From the NCBI RefSeq assembly GCF_000237925.1, contig NC_031497.1, positions 26,638,205-26,702,204 of the forward strand: DNA of 64,000 bases, read 5' to 3'. The notes under the pieces were generated by a model. The model did not search any database, was not told the DNA's origin, and was given only the letters and a program-made list of their open reading frames with translations. Position numbers and translations under genes: made by a program. Shown here piece after piece: positions 44,505-56,315 of this stretch. The first letter of the stretch is position 1. Every line of letters starts with the position of its first letter. The stretch is from Schistosoma mansoni (taxonomy: Eukaryota > Platyhelminthes > Trematoda > Strigeidida > Schistosomatidae).

Positions 44505-44985
44505 GTGTTTAATAGTTGAATTCATGAGTCGAGGTAAGCTAGACTGGATGCAGTGGACAACCGTTTCATCTTAGTATGAAACTTCTCAACTGTGCACACC
44601 CACGATTCTACAGTGACTGAATCCAAGATGATTTTCTGGAGTTCTAGTGAGAAGCTTTGATCAGTGGAGCCCAATTCGTGTCGAGTAGGGACAGGTATCT
44701 ACCTCACACAATGGATGAAGGGTTACGTAAGATCATGGATCGAATGAAGTTAGAAATTAACACTGTCGGATACTGGTGCAGTAGTCTGTAGTTTAGGCGT
44801 TCGTGCATAATTTCCTAAGGTTTTGGGTTTGAATCACGCGTGCGTGATCGTGGATGTGCACTGCTACTGAGGAGTCCCATACTATGGCGAAACGGTCGTT
44901 CGGTTCTTCCAGGCTTTTAATGATGGTCTAGCTTAAATCGACTCATGAATCGATTATCAAAATTATTACAGTCTTCAAAAAACCC
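44505..44985. mobile_element. B-family composite copy
   Basis: A minus-strand tail and hammerhead piece (44505-44610) precedes a plus-strand copy with head at 44765-44850 and hammerhead form TGCTACTGAGGAGTCCCATA at about 44860. Confidence 0.75.
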
Positions 44986-45319
44986 CATTCTTTAATGTGT
45001 TTAATATATTTTGTTTTGAAGGGAATTACATTTAAATTTGTTTGTCAACGAACGTCATTGGTCATTTATTGTCCTCTACTATAAGACCAAAAAAAATGAA
45101 GTTAGATTTTCGTCGTGGATTATACTTTGGTGTATGATCAATAAGAAGTAGGGAATGATAAAGAGTTCATAGTATGAAGCAGCACAACATGACGTGAAAA
45201 CATCTTTAATCGAAGTCATACTTGAGCTTCGTAAATCTTGTGGAATATAAGATACTATTAGATTTCTATCTCTATTTACAATAGTTTATTCAATTGGTAA
45301 TATAATATGATAAATATAC
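44986..45319. other. Unassigned sequence
   Basis: Nothing recognised. Confidence 0.4.
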
Positions 45320-45410
45320 ACTCAAAGTTTATACTGATGATGTCATTCAGAAGAATGATGAAAACTCCACGACCAAACCATCCAACTCAAAGAACATAAC
45401 TTCATCAAAA
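45320..45410 (+). repeat. P-family fragment P2
   Basis: AAAGTTTATACTGATGATGTC...CCACGACCAAACCATCCAAC matches the right side of P1. Confidence 0.65.
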
Positions 45411-45689
45411 TACACTGACATCGATAATGCTCGTTTCATCTTTTATATTGATTGAACTTCTTTTATCAGTATTAGACAGTTACTAACTTCGTACAGTATC
45501 AAAGGGGGGGATGTTATTGGGATGAATAGTAATAAATAGATGCTATATAAGAACTTTGATTGACTATTTTGATCAATACATTCAAATGATGGGACCATAT
45601 CCCTATTACCTCAGTGTAATCATGATACATATATGATATAAGAATATGATTGTCTACTACAGACAATTAACTTTGGAACTGTTATATCT

Positions 45690-45965
45690 TATGGCCTAGT
45701 TAATGTATGACGTGATAAGACCGCCAATCAGAGAGTAGCAAATTATTGATTGGAACAGTGACACACGAAAACCGTACGAGTAGTCTAGATTGCTTATCGA
45801 TCCTGCTCCTGTCTAGCCCAGTCAGTTAAGTCCAGAACACCAATAACAGACTCTGCGGTATGAATCATTATATTTCAAACATACTGGGTTTATATACCAA
45901 ACAGACTGACCACATCGTATCAATAAAATATAAAATAACATTTGTACAAGAGTTAGCCAAAAGTG
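45690..45965 (-). repeat. M-family LTR-like repeat, copy M3
   Basis: Minus strand shares the TATA-like GGTATATAAACCCAGTATG and the downstream GTTCTGGACT with M2. Confidence 0.55.
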
Positions 45966-47084
45966 GCTGTGAATAGGGGGGGAGCAGTAATCAATAGACT
46001 GGGTATAATTCAGGAATGGTAAATCTTATAGTAATAATCTATAGGTCAAAATAAAGCTTACAATAAGAGGAACATGAATATGAGTAGTTTAATTATTTAG
46101 CAAATATACGATAAAAATTATATGCATAATATTGATCCATAAATGGATCCCAAAGTTACCATTCACTATTGATATCGGGGTATAACGGGAACAAATGTGG
46201 AAATATTTTGAAATTATAACTGACACTAGAAACTAGGGGGAGTATATTGTCCTATTTGAAATTAGTGTAGTGCAATACTTCACTAATCGTTCACCTCGAT
46301 AACCGTTGTAATACAAATCTTAAAGGTGCATGAAATCAGAAGACAAAGAGAAGCTGCAACTACAGTTTATTATCAAATGATGCAAGCCACAAAGCTACAA
46401 GCATATGAGTAAGTATCAGAGAGCAAGCAAGAGCAATTACATAGGCAAATTCATAGTTAAATTGTATAAGGGCGCAGAAAGACAAAGCAAAAGCTAATAA
46501 TAGGATTTGAGTGTATAAATATATGGGGAGGAGAATGAATCATCGAATAATACTTAAGCAATCAACGTTTTGGCTAGAGTCCGTCATGTGCCCCAGTGAT
46601 CATAACAGTACAAAGATACATGCGAATTGTTACTATCCAAATGACAATGTCTGTTAAGTAAGTTAATAAAAGGCCTTAACCAAAATGAACCATAATCGAA
46701 ACTGGGTGTAGGATAGTTGCTATACTAGTCATATGGATGTTGAAACACTAGGATTTATAAATAACATCATATTCATTGAATATTTTTGTTGCTAATATAT
46801 AGACTCAGAGCAACATGTTGATAGTTAAAGCGAAGGGTGCTAGTTTCACATTTCCATCTGAAGATGAAGACTGAAATAGTGATACTTTTGTCTGATGAGA
46901 CCGAAAAAGTCCGAAACGTGTACCTTGGATCCTAGTTTTGACAAAAATTCAAGAATATATGTTAACTTGTAACTGTAAACAATGTTGAGGTATCCAATCT
47001 GGATAAGCGTATAATAACAGAGAATGACCAATGAGCAAATAAAAATTCTTCAAGTTAATATAAAATACATAGTTCTATGCTTCA
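45966..47084. other. Unassigned sequence
   Basis: No gene or repeat family recognised apart from the hammerhead-like motif listed separately. Confidence 0.4.
46883..46947 (+). ncRNA. Hammerhead-like motif, uncertain
   Basis: CTGATGAG at 46891-46898 and CGAAAC at 46911-46916 are exact core strings at the right spacing, with GAC/GTC as a bulged stem II. ACTTTTGT before and ACAAAAAT after could form stem I (7 of 8 pairs). Stem III is weak and the expected NUH cleavage triplet is not clear. No tRNA head adjoins it. Confidence 0.35.
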
Positions 47085-47575
47085 ATGGGTATTGTTTATC
47101 TGTATCTTCCGATTGTTGTTTAGTACTGCAATTGACCAGTCTTTTGTTGGGATATGTGCATCCAGTACAGATTGACTCGATATTGCATTAATTTACAAGC
47201 ATTATAAGCAGAGATGAGGGATAATGGCTAGCAGTGAAGTCAAGGATATGCGTTTCGTCATATTTTGGGCTCTTCAGCTGTACAGGATGCACAAATGCCA
47301 ATAAGAGACTGATCAATTGTAAGTCCTAAATATCAATGAGAAGATACAAACAAAGCATACCAAGTGAATTAAACTTCACCCGATTGCACAAGCAAGTGAC
47401 TATGAGAACTCCGTGGCTAAGTGGATAATGTGATTGCGTTTGGAGTGAACGGTACTAGGTTCGAGTCCCGGAATGAAGATCAACTATGAAATGAAGGTAT
47501 ATCCAGCTGACACATCCAGAATAGAACGAAGTGCCCATCGTGAATTCCACTATTAGCCACCATCCATCTTTGCTT
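47085..47575. mobile_element. A-family composite copy, more than one unit
   Basis: Minus-strand body and hammerhead (47235-47280), then plus-strand body, tRNA head (47400-47475) and hammerhead remnant (CAGCTGACACATCCAGAATAG) with tail to TTTGCTTATAG. Diverged. Confidence 0.75.
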
Positions 47576-47839
47576 ATAGGTCTATGCTGTTATTATCTTA
47601 TCCGCATGATATACTTTTGGACTTAACTGTTATTTATTATTTATTTATTGAGGGTAAGAATTCTACAGTTTACTAGAATATAATCTAAGAAGAAATTATG
47701 AACGTTCAGTTTAACATGTAAATTAGGCTGAATGTTTGGAATAATGACTCTATACACAAATTATAGATTTTTGTAAATATACCTACCTTGATCTGTAAGT
47801 GAAAAAAGTTTTATTTCGAGATTGATTAAGAAACACTCT

Positions 47840-48085
47840 ATCAGAATGGGGGTTTGTGGAGATTGTAGTAATTTTAATAGTTGAATTCATGAGTCGATGT
47901 AAGCTAGACCATCATTGAAAACCTGGAAACACTAGACGACCGTTTTTTCGTAGTATGGGACTCCTTAGTGGCAGTGCACATCCACGATGAGACGGCGGTT
48001 AAGTGCTTCTAGGTTTTCAGTGATAGGCTATCATCAATCGATTCATGATCCCAATCAAAATCTTAACAAGCTCCACAACCCCATA
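47840..48085. mobile_element. B-family foldback copy
   Basis: Minus-strand tail and hammerhead half joined at about 47990 to GAGACGGCGGTTAAGTGC and a plus-strand tail. Confidence 0.7.
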
Positions 48086-48330
48086 CTGATAATTACCATT
48101 TACTCACTAGTGACCAACCTCGTAGGGGAATTCTCACCGTTCTTATGAGAAGCCGTGACTAGTAGAGTTCACACGTATCTGTTGTGAAGCAGTTACTCAC
48201 TGAAGACAATAGTGTACAGTGCCATAATTTCATGAATTGGTTAAAGTTAGACATGAACACCACTGGATGCCTTCAAGCTCAGTGGTCTAGTGGTTAAGCC
48301 TTCACTTGTAAAACCAAATGTTCCATGGAA
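48086..48330 (+). mobile_element. B-family partial copy
   Basis: Flank and first half of the tRNA head (AGCTCAGTGGTCTAGTGG); the rest is missing. Confidence 0.7.
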
Positions 48331-48498
48331 ATAGCATTGAACACATTCATTCTCTGAATGTTGTGGATAATTTTTTTAAAATTTTATTTTTGGTTTTTGT
48401 CTTATGAACAAAATTATATCGATTTAATTCCCCCCCCAAAAAAAACGAACAAACAAACTATGATAAATGGTTTAAAGTTATCATGGAAACAACATTTT

Positions 48499-48520
48499 TG
48501 TGTGTGTGTGTGTGTGTGTG
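48499..48520. repeat. (TG)n microsatellite
   Basis: About 11 TG units. Confidence 0.95.
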
Positions 48521-48699
48521 GAACAATTTATCATATATATATCCATGTAGTTATCGAATAATTACATCATTATTTATGGATATTTTGAACAATCGGTATC
48601 AGAAAATGTGAATTCCAGTTAAGTGAATGTACTCTATTGACAAGTGATAATACATTAGTAGTGGTATAGTAGTAGTAGCAGTAGTATATACAACTTTGA

Positions 48700-49160
48700 A
48701 TAGAGATAGATAGATAGATAGATGGATATGTGAATAGATAGATAGATGGATAGATAGATAGATAGATAGATAGATAGGTAGATAGGTAGATGGATAGATG
48801 GATAGATGTATAGACAGATAGATAGATAGATAAATAGATAGGTAGATAGATAGATAGATGGATAGATAGATATGTGGATAGGTAGATAGATGTGTGAATA
48901 GATAAATAAATAAATAAATAGATAGATAGATAGGTAGATAGATAGATAGATAGATAGATCGAGAGATAGATAGATAGATATGTGGCTAGATAGATATGTT
49001 TTTGATGGAGTTTTGTGTCTCTGAGCTGGATAGTTTGGTCGTGGAGGTTTAATCGTCTTTCTGAACGACATCATCAGCACAAACTTCTCGTAGAAGTGAA
49101 GTGGACAGTTAGATATGTGGATAGATAGATAGATAGATGGATAAATAGACAGATGTGTGT
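48700..49160. repeat. (GATA)n compound microsatellite
   Basis: Long GATA/GATG/GTAG array at 48702-48997, interrupted by P3, resuming at 49110-49155. On the minus strand it reads as an endless Tyr-Leu-Ser-Ile frame, which is an artefact. Confidence 0.95.
49000..49105 (-). repeat. P-family copy inside the GATA array, P3
   Basis: Minus strand carries the P arm (GAAGTTTGTGCTGATGATG-like) and CCACGACCAAACTATCCAGC. GATA sequence lies on both sides. Confidence 0.75.
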
Positions 49161-49448
49161 TTGAATAAACACACCCCCCAAAAAATATTCAAATTTATGG
49201 AAATGAATTCCATTTCACATTTTTAGTTTCTAAGGCATAAATTTTTTTTTCTTGTCTGAATTGTTCAATTTTGATTTTTTTTTTCAAAAAAGTGAAGACA
49301 TTTAAATTTTTCTGTTTTTTTTCAGTTTTTCGGGGGGGGGTATTTTTTGTTTGTTCGTTTGGTCAATGTACAACTAATCTACATAATTCATAAAAAGATT
49401 CATTTAGACTAATATTTAGTCGAATAATAATAATAGTCTATATTGTAA
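49161..49448. other. T- and A-run low-complexity sequence
   Basis: Homopolymer T runs and a G run near 49332. Confidence 0.5.
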
Positions 49449-49500
49449 GTGTGGGTTACTGATATCCATATAAGTAGTATATTCAAATGTTTTCATGTAA
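49449..49500 (+). repeat. L-family fragment L6
   Basis: GTGTGGGTTACTGATATCC and ATATAAGTAGTATAT only. Confidence 0.5.
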
Positions 49501-49604
49501 TTTATGCGGCTTATTAACAGAAAACAGAATGAGTTCTATAGTAAACATAAGAAATTGATTTTTATATTCATATGGTATACTTTATTACATAATAATCAAA
49601 CATG

Positions 49605-49950
49605 TAAATTCATTTGGTATTGTTTACGTATATCTTCTCATTGTTATTTAGAACTGCAATTGATCAGTCTCTTGTTGGTATTGGTGCATCCTGTGTCGAC
49701 TGCCTCGATAGTGCCTAAAGTCACAAGCTTTATAAGCAGGTGTAATGGATAGTGGCTAGCAATGGAATCCAGGACGCGCGTTTCGTCCTATTTGGGACTT
49801 GTCAGCTGGGTGTACCAGGCATCTCACAGTTGATGTTCACTCTGGGACTCGAACCCAGTACCGTTCGCTCAAAACGCAGTTACATCCAGCTGACGAGTCC
49901 CGAATAGGACGAAGCAGGTGTCCCGGATTCCACTGCTAGTCAATATCCAT
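49605..49950. mobile_element. A-family head-to-head composite A14
   Basis: Minus-strand body, hammerhead (49765-49815, no insert: AATCCAGGACGCGCG) and T-arm, then at about 49878 a flip to a plus-strand hammerhead (CCAGCTGACGAGTCCC, core start 49890, GACGAAGCAGG). Same architecture as A6. Confidence 0.8.
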
Positions 49951-50029
49951 AACTGATCAGTTTTAGTTTGACAAAAACATTGCAAACCAGGAAGGACTAG
50001 ACAACACTGAACTAACCCTTAGAGAAGTA

Positions 50030-50320
50030 ATTCTAGGAATTCTAATGAGAAGCCGTGACTAGTGGGATTAACTTATGTTTTGTGTGAGAATAATTTCATT
50101 AACGGTAAGGCATGATAATCATTCAATAACACGAATCAACTGAGGTTAAAGATGTAAACCATTGAATGTCAATTCAGTGGTTTCTAAGTTGGATGCTTGG
50201 TGCCATATTTGATCTCTGATGAGGTCATGTATATTCACTGAGAAGAAGTCTTATATTAGAACGAAAAAGCTTTCCAAATTTTCTTGATTTCCGATGGTTG
50301 TCTAACTAAAATCGGTCCCT
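50030..50320 (+). mobile_element. B-family SINE copy, diverged
   Basis: Flank (AATGAGAAGCCGTGACTAG), degenerate head and hammerhead zone (TATTCACTGAGAAGAAGTC), tail. Confidence 0.65.
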
Positions 50321-50849
50321 GGTACAAATTATAGTAGGTATCCTGAATGTTACTAACAACCACCATCCATCTATTCTAAGTGACGAATAATTGTTTATTA
50401 AACCAGTGAAGTATGAACTAAGCTAGGTATAAAATGTGAACTATTGGTTTCGGAGTAGTATTTTTAAGCAATAATGATTATCAGTATACCTCGGGGTTTT
50501 GAATTCAATTTCATGTGGCACACAAAGCTGAGTAGCCTGCAACGAGGATGAAATATTTGTTTAGTTTAAATATTTGTTGGAGTTTAAAACAGCCAGTAGG
50601 GCTAGTCGGTCATCCTTGAATTAATAACATAACACGTGTGTGTATCCTTCCAGGAGTATCGTTCTCAGCTAGTGTGAAACCTAGGTCATATTTCACACTC
50701 GAGTGGTCTAAGTTTTATTCCTTAGGGAAACATTGATATCCTTATACCTTCTGAGATGTATTACTCATAGAGATCAACAAGACTTGAAAATTACCCACAG
50801 CAAACATCTACTTTAATCTATGAATTGTTTTTATAGTACAAGCCTCGAA
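50321..50849. other. Unassigned sequence
   Basis: Nothing recognised. Confidence 0.4.
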
Positions 50850-51215
50850 CTGATCATAGCCGGACTACCACTGAAAACCTGGAACCATTGAACAGCTATC
50901 TCGTTCTAATATGAGTGTCCACGACCGGACTATAGGGGATCAAACAAAAGACCTTCGATCTTAAGCGTGAACACTTAACGTATAGATCGCTGAGCTAGAA
51001 TCCAACGGTGTTAATGTCTAATTTAGATCAATTTAAGAATTTTCGTAACTCACATCTGTTGCCTGCTATGAATGACTATCTCACACCCAACTTGGTTGAA
51101 CTGCATTAGTGATAACGTGAGGCTGAAGGATTTGGGTACGATTCCCAGTTTCCCGTTGAGTCTCATATCAGGACGAAACGGTCATCTCGTAATTCTATAT
51201 TTTCAATAGTGACTT
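50850..51215. mobile_element. B-family copies, minus then partial plus
   Basis: 50850-51110 minus-strand B with head at 50940-51010; 51110-51215 plus-strand head/hammerhead remnant (AGTCTCATATCAGGACGAAACGG). Confidence 0.65.
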
Positions 51216-51299
51216 AGATAAAGTCATTTTATTATTTAAATCATAAAAAATTCTTCAATCTTTACGAAACTCTATACTAACCACCGATATGCTCTCTTA

Positions 51300-51835
51300 C
51301 AAGCTTATTTTCAACTGAAGAACATCTCGAACTTAAAACAACTGTCTGTCAATCAACACCAAGATCAGAATTTTCAATACAAATGTCGAGACAGTTCTAT
51401 TGTATGGAATGGAAACTCAGAGAACTACGAAAGCCATCATCCAGAAGATAAAAGTGTTTATTAACAATTGTCTACGCAAAACACTTCGGATCCATTGACC
51501 AGACACTATCAGCAACAACCTACTATGGAATAGAACAAACCAGATTCCAGTAGAGGAAGAAATTATGAAGAAGCACTGGGAGTAGATAGGACACCCATTG
51601 AGGAAAACAATCAACTGCGTTACAAGACAAGCCCTCACATGGATTCCTGAAGGCCAAATGAGTAGACGAAGACCAACGAACACATTACGCCGAGAAATTG
51701 ATACAGATATGAGAAGAATGAACAAGAATTGGATAGAACTAGAAAGGAAGTTCCAGGACAGAGTGGGTTGAAGAATGCTGGTTGGCGGCCTATACTCCAT
51801 TGGGAGTAACAGGCGTAAGTAAATAAATAAGTTAG
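51300..51835 (+). mobile_element. RTE-like LINE 3' fragment R13
   Basis: From QLKNISNLKQL through VLLYGMETQRTTKAII to the tail GCGTAAGTAAATAAATAAG. Several stops. Confidence 0.85.
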
Positions 51836-52377
51836 TTACAAGCATCATTTCTTCAGTTGATATTATGGTTCAACTATGAACCATCAAGGGAATGGACTAT
51901 CTAAATTTACATTCAAGGATAAAGTACAGTGATACCTCAAGTCTTTGAATATCTTTCAATGATCTGTCAATATATGCATCTATATAATCCCTCCTTGTCT
52001 AGTTTAAATAGTCAAATCAATATTTACCCAAAAATGGGCCAATCAATTGTTTTTTTACTTATTAGATCTCATGACTTCATTTTTTGTAGTCATTACAAGT
52101 GTATGGTATTAAGGGGAAAAGGGGTATGAATTTTGTTGATATGCATATATATATATAGATATAGATAGATACGTATGTTTGTAAAATCGATGGTAGTTAC
52201 AACAAAATGACCATGAAAAAATTAAAAAAAGAAAAGAAAACAGAATGATAGTAACTAGGGAAAGTCCTAAGAATAAAAAAAATCTAGGGTGTATTTCTCT
52301 TTTCCTGACAGTTAGATAACGAATAGTGAATGTTATTATAGTTAGTAAAATAATGTATCCATAAGACAGCTTTATAA
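51836..52377. other. Unassigned sequence
   Basis: Short ATATAT/GATA run at 52146-52172. Nothing else. Confidence 0.45.
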
Positions 52378-52530
52378 ACGAAGATAGAAGGGTGGTTAGC
52401 AGTGGAATTCAGGATTGGCATTTCGTTCTATTCGGGACTTGTTAGCTGGATGTATCTTCATCTCATAGTTGATGTTCATTTTGGGACTTAAACTCAATAC
52501 CTTTCGCTTCGAATTCAATCGTATTAAAAG
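52378..52530 (-). mobile_element. A-family partial copy
   Basis: Minus-strand hammerhead (52405-52460, no insert) and T-arm; cut in the head, where a B copy follows. Confidence 0.7.
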
Positions 52531-52534
52531 GGGT

Positions 52535-52870
52535 TATGTGGAGATTTCAGTATTTTCATAGTTGAAATCACGAGATCAACCATGTGTGTTGTGAGATAAC
52601 AACTCATTGAAGACAATTGGTGAACGGTTGCTCAAACTTTGTGGATTGATTGAAGTTAGGCATTAACAACGTTGGTGTCGGCCGTCTCAGTGGTCTATCG
52701 GTTAAGTGCTCTGGTGCGAGACTAATAGGTCCTGGGTTTGAATCTTGCGAGGCAGGATCGTGGATGCGCACTGCCACTAAGGAGTCCCACAATAGGATGA
52801 AACGGCCGTCCAGTGCTTCCAGGTTTTCCATGGTGGTTTAGCTACAATAGACTCATGCTTCAAACTATGC
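52535..52870 (+). mobile_element. B-family SINE copy
   Basis: Short minus-like tail, then flank, head at 52680-52755 (CTGGGTTTGAATCTTG), hammerhead CTGCCACTAAGGAGTCCCAC at about 52770, tail. Confidence 0.8.
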
Positions 52871-53034
52871 AAATATAACATTTTGATAAAATAATTAATA
52901 GACAGATTTGATCTGAAAAATGTGATTGATTTATTTACATGATCAAACAATCTAGTCATATACGTACTTGTTAATACATTTTATATGAAAATCAATCAAA
53001 GTCATTTAAATAAAAGTTCAAATAAACATAAAAT

Positions 53035-53440
53035 GATAATTGAACAACCGTCCACCATTGTCATTGAGTTGATATCTCACAACAGACCTGATTGAACTCC
53101 ACTGTTCACTGCTTCACAGTAGAACTCCAGGAAACGTCTCTAGAAGCCAGTCACTAATGAGCATATGATTATTATCAGAATGGGGTCTTTTGTGGAGATT
53201 TTAGTAATTTTATAATTGAAATCATGAGTCAGTTGAAGTTGGACCACCATGGAAAACTTGGAAGCACTGGACGACCGTTTCGTACTATTGTGGGGCTCGT
53301 CAGTGGCAGTGTGCATCCACGATCTCGACTCGCGAGATTTGAACCCAGTACCTATCAGTCTCAGTGGTCTAGCTTCAGTTGACTCATGATTTCAACTATA
53401 AAATTACTAAAATCTCCACAAAAAACCCTTCTGATAATTG
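53035..53440. mobile_element. B-family SINE, circularly permuted minus copy
   Basis: Reads flank (53035-53165), tail, hammerhead (53270-53310), half tRNA head, then a plus-strand tail from about 53360. The order is a permutation of other copies. Confidence 0.75.
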
Positions 53441-53659
53441 TAAATAAAAAAAGAGCAAAACTGATTAATACCATATGGAATGGATACAAAATTATTTCAC
53501 ATGCCTAAATGATAAATTAGCTTAAAGATTACCAGGGTTAATTTAAGGTTACAACACATTGTTTCTATACACATAAAAATGGGGGGGGGTGAGGTTGTAA
53601 TTTGCGAATAGCCATAGCTTCTATAAACTTTAGAATTCATCCTTAACTATTTCTATACA

Positions 53660-54025
53660 ATGGTAAGCAAAGATGGATAGTGGCTAGCAGTGGAATCCAG
53701 TTCGACGCGCGTTTCGTCCTATTTGGGACTCGTCATCTGGGTGTACCTGCAGAGTTGATGTTCAATCTGGGACTCGAACCCAGTACCTTTCGCTTCAAAC
53801 GCCAATGAGCCCTGATAGCCACTTGCTTGTGGCTATCAATGGGAAGATTCAAACAAACAATGCTAAGTGAATTTAAACTTCACCCCATTGTACAAACAGG
53901 TGGCTATCAGGACTCAGTGGCCGAGTGGATAACGTGATGGCGTTCGAAGCGAATGGTACTGCGTTCAAGTCCCAGAGTGAACATCAACTCTGAGATGCAG
54001 GTACATACAGCTGACGAGTCCCAAA
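53660..54025. mobile_element. A-family inverted pair, cut by gap, A16
   Basis: Minus-strand hammerhead (53685-53745) and head, flip near 53833, then a second plus-strand unit with tRNA head (53905-53985) and hammerhead start CAGCTGACGAGTCCCAAA, at which point the gap begins. Confidence 0.85.
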
Positions 54026-54388
54026 NNNNNNNNNNNNNNNNNNNNNNNNNNNNNNNNNNNNNNNNNNNNNNNNNNNNNNNNNNNNNNNNNNNNNNNNNNN
54101 NNNNNNNNNNNNNNNNNNNNNNNNNNNNNNNNNNNNNNNNNNNNNNNNNNNNNNNNNNNNNNNNNNNNNNNNNNNNNNNNNNNNNNNNNNNNNNNNNNNN
54201 NNNNNNNNNNNNNNNNNNNNNNNNNNNNNNNNNNNNNNNNNNNNNNNNNNNNNNNNNNNNNNNNNNNNNNNNNNNNNNNNNNNNNNNNNNNNNNNNNNNN
54301 NNNNNNNNNNNNNNNNNNNNNNNNNNNNNNNNNNNNNNNNNNNNNNNNNNNNNNNNNNNNNNNNNNNNNNNNNNNNNNNNNNNNNNNN
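54026..54388. other. Assembly gap (363 N)
   Basis: Begins inside stem II of an A hammerhead and ends inside L-family sequence. Confidence 0.95.
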
Positions 54389-54490
54389 CATTGATATTTT
54401 GCAAGTTAAGTATTTACTGTTTTCCTCTCACATTTTACTAAGACATTCTGCAATTTTCACTTCAAATACATTGGATTGTCCCCACTCGTC
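54389..54490 (+). repeat. L-family 3' fragment L7
   Basis: TTTTGCAAGTTAAGTATTTACTG ending ACATTGGATTGTCCCCACTC. Its left part is in the gap. Confidence 0.65.
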
Positions 54491-54620
54491 TTCTTGTTCT
54501 TGTTCTTGTTGTTGCTATTGTTCTTGTTGTTCTCGTCTTCTTGTTCTTGTTCTTGTTGTTGCTGTTCTTGTTGTTGTTGTTCTTGTTGTTGTTGTTGTTG
54601 TTCACCACACTACGACTATT
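54484..54620. repeat. (CTTGTT)n-type low-complexity tract
   Basis: Imperfect TTCTTG/TTGTTG array that begins where an L element should end (TCTTCTTGTTC...). It gives long Leu/Phe or Asn/Lys frames that are not genes. Confidence 0.85.
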
Positions 54621-55019
54621 ACAATTACAACTACAAATACAACGAAAAAACAAAAACAGTACTGCAAACACAAACAAAACCACAATCTCCACGTCACACT
54701 CTCCACATTCTCACTCCCGTGTCCCCTGTTACTTCCACACTTCATTTAATTCATTCACAACACCGACCAGTCACAGTCACTTGCCTAGTCCCACTCACAC
54801 ACAACATCGTCTCCTCACTGTATCCAACTACTACTGTGATGTGTGCCGATTGCTGCTTAACTCAGTGTGAACTTCATTCAGCACGTGGGATGGCATGCAG
54901 ACACATTGAGTGGACAAGTGTCAAACAGACAGGATGAAACACACTCTCCCTCACTGACTCATCGTCTCAACGTGTTACACTGCGTAGTTTGTCGAAGCAG
55001 ACAGTGGTGGATGGATTGA
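54621..55019. other. Unassigned sequence
   Basis: CA/CT-rich single-copy stretch; open frames here extend from the simple repeat. Confidence 0.35.
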
Positions 55020-55190
55020 CATGGGGTGATGAGTGGTGAGTGGTTGTGTGGTTGATTGATTGAATGTGTGAGTGAGTGAGTGTGTGATTGAGTGTGTGAT
55101 TGAGTGTGTGATTGAGTGAGTGAGTGAGTGTATAAGTGAGTGTATGAGTGAGTGAGTGTTTGAGTGAGTGAGTGAGTAGTATGTGTTGGT
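55020..55190. repeat. (GAGT)n/(GATT)n microsatellite
   Basis: Imperfect tetranucleotide array; minus-strand Thr-His-Ser frames are artefacts. Confidence 0.9.
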
Positions 55191-55249
55191 GAAATGGAAT
55201 GATGAAATTGATGAGTAAGTTTTGTGTATTTCCAATCATTTTCCGTGTG

Positions 55250-55320
55250 GCCGAGTGGACCATACCATCCAGCTCAGAAAACAAAGCTCCACCTAAATCA
55301 TCCATCTAAGCCACAAATCT
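55250..55320 (+). repeat. P-family fragment P4
   Basis: CATCCAGCTCAGAAAACAAA and CCACAAATCTTCTTGACCATC match the right end of P1. Confidence 0.6.
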
Positions 55321-55589
55321 TCTTGACCATCTTGATAAGTGTTTGAATCTGATGGTGAATATCAGTCTAAGCAAAACAATCATACTGGAATTTAGTCATA
55401 TTCAACAATCGATTTCAGACAAAAATCAGCAGAACTACAAGAGTATACCATAGTTAAGCTACTTTTTAAATCAACCTACCAAGATGAAGGTAGCCGGATT
55501 TCAACAAGAGATAGGAAGCTTATCATTTTCAATGGATGGTTCATTATAAGTTATTTTATGAGTAAAATATTTTTGTAAACACTGTGATA

Positions 55590-56315
55590 TTATTACAATA
55601 GAATGGTACTGAATACAATCAAAAATTCAGTAGATGATCAAATTCAGGACCAACAGGTCGGCTTTCGTAAAGATCGACCATGAACCGACTAAGTCGCTAC
55701 ACTACGGATCATTGTTGTGGAATAAACAGAATTAAACTCATCGAAATACACCGATTTCACTGATTACAAGAAAGCACTCAACATTGTGAATAGTTGAACA
55801 GTGTAGAATCTTTTTCTGCATGATAGAGTGGGTGATACGATCGTCCCCATCTCACGGAACTTCTATGAGAGAGTGAGTCGCAAAGTCGTAGTGGCACGGC
55901 AGCTCGCAGATGCACTCTGAGTGAGTATTAGTGTAATATAAGACTGCTTACTCTGACCTTTTCTTTTTCATCTGGGGAAGCACGGATTACAGTGTGCACC
56001 TTAGATGTAGTTTTATAATTTAAAACTTCCCAAATAACTTAGAGCTTCTATCCAAAACAAAGCAACAAATGCGTACGAAGACGGGCAGTGTAGCAGATGC
56101 ATTTTAGGAGATTCATCAAATAGCATCACGAGGCAAGCCTTAACTTTGAATCCTCAAGGAAGAAGGAGAAGAGGTATACTTAAGAACATAATGAACAGTG
56201 AATCAGAGGCAGACATCAATGGAATGAATAGCGCTTGTCTAGAATTGTAAAGGAAAGTGCAGGATAGATTTTAATGAGAATCCGGTGCTCCTCTACGAGG
56301 GAGAACAGGTTTAAT
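55590..56315 (+). mobile_element. RTE-like LINE fragment R14 (RT fingers/palm plus C-term)
   Basis: Encodes DQIQDQQVGFRKDRP, ATLRIIV, YTDFTDYKKALN and RNFYERVSRKVV, the central RT motifs before the catalytic FADD. It then jumps over the palm and thumb to the C-terminal segment (about 56090-56315, TRQALTLNPQG-like). Internal deletion and stops. Confidence 0.75.

Noticed and set aside
48655-49080. 141-codon minus-strand frame rich in Tyr-Leu-Ser-Ile
   Set aside because: Direct translation of the GATA microsatellite.
54462-54937. Long Leu/Phe- and Asn/Lys-rich frames on both strands
   Set aside because: They arise from the CTTGTT simple repeat and its flanks; no splice or homology support.
54967-55305. 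Thr-His-Ser-rich minus-strand frames
   Set aside because: Translation of the GAGT/GATT microsatellite.
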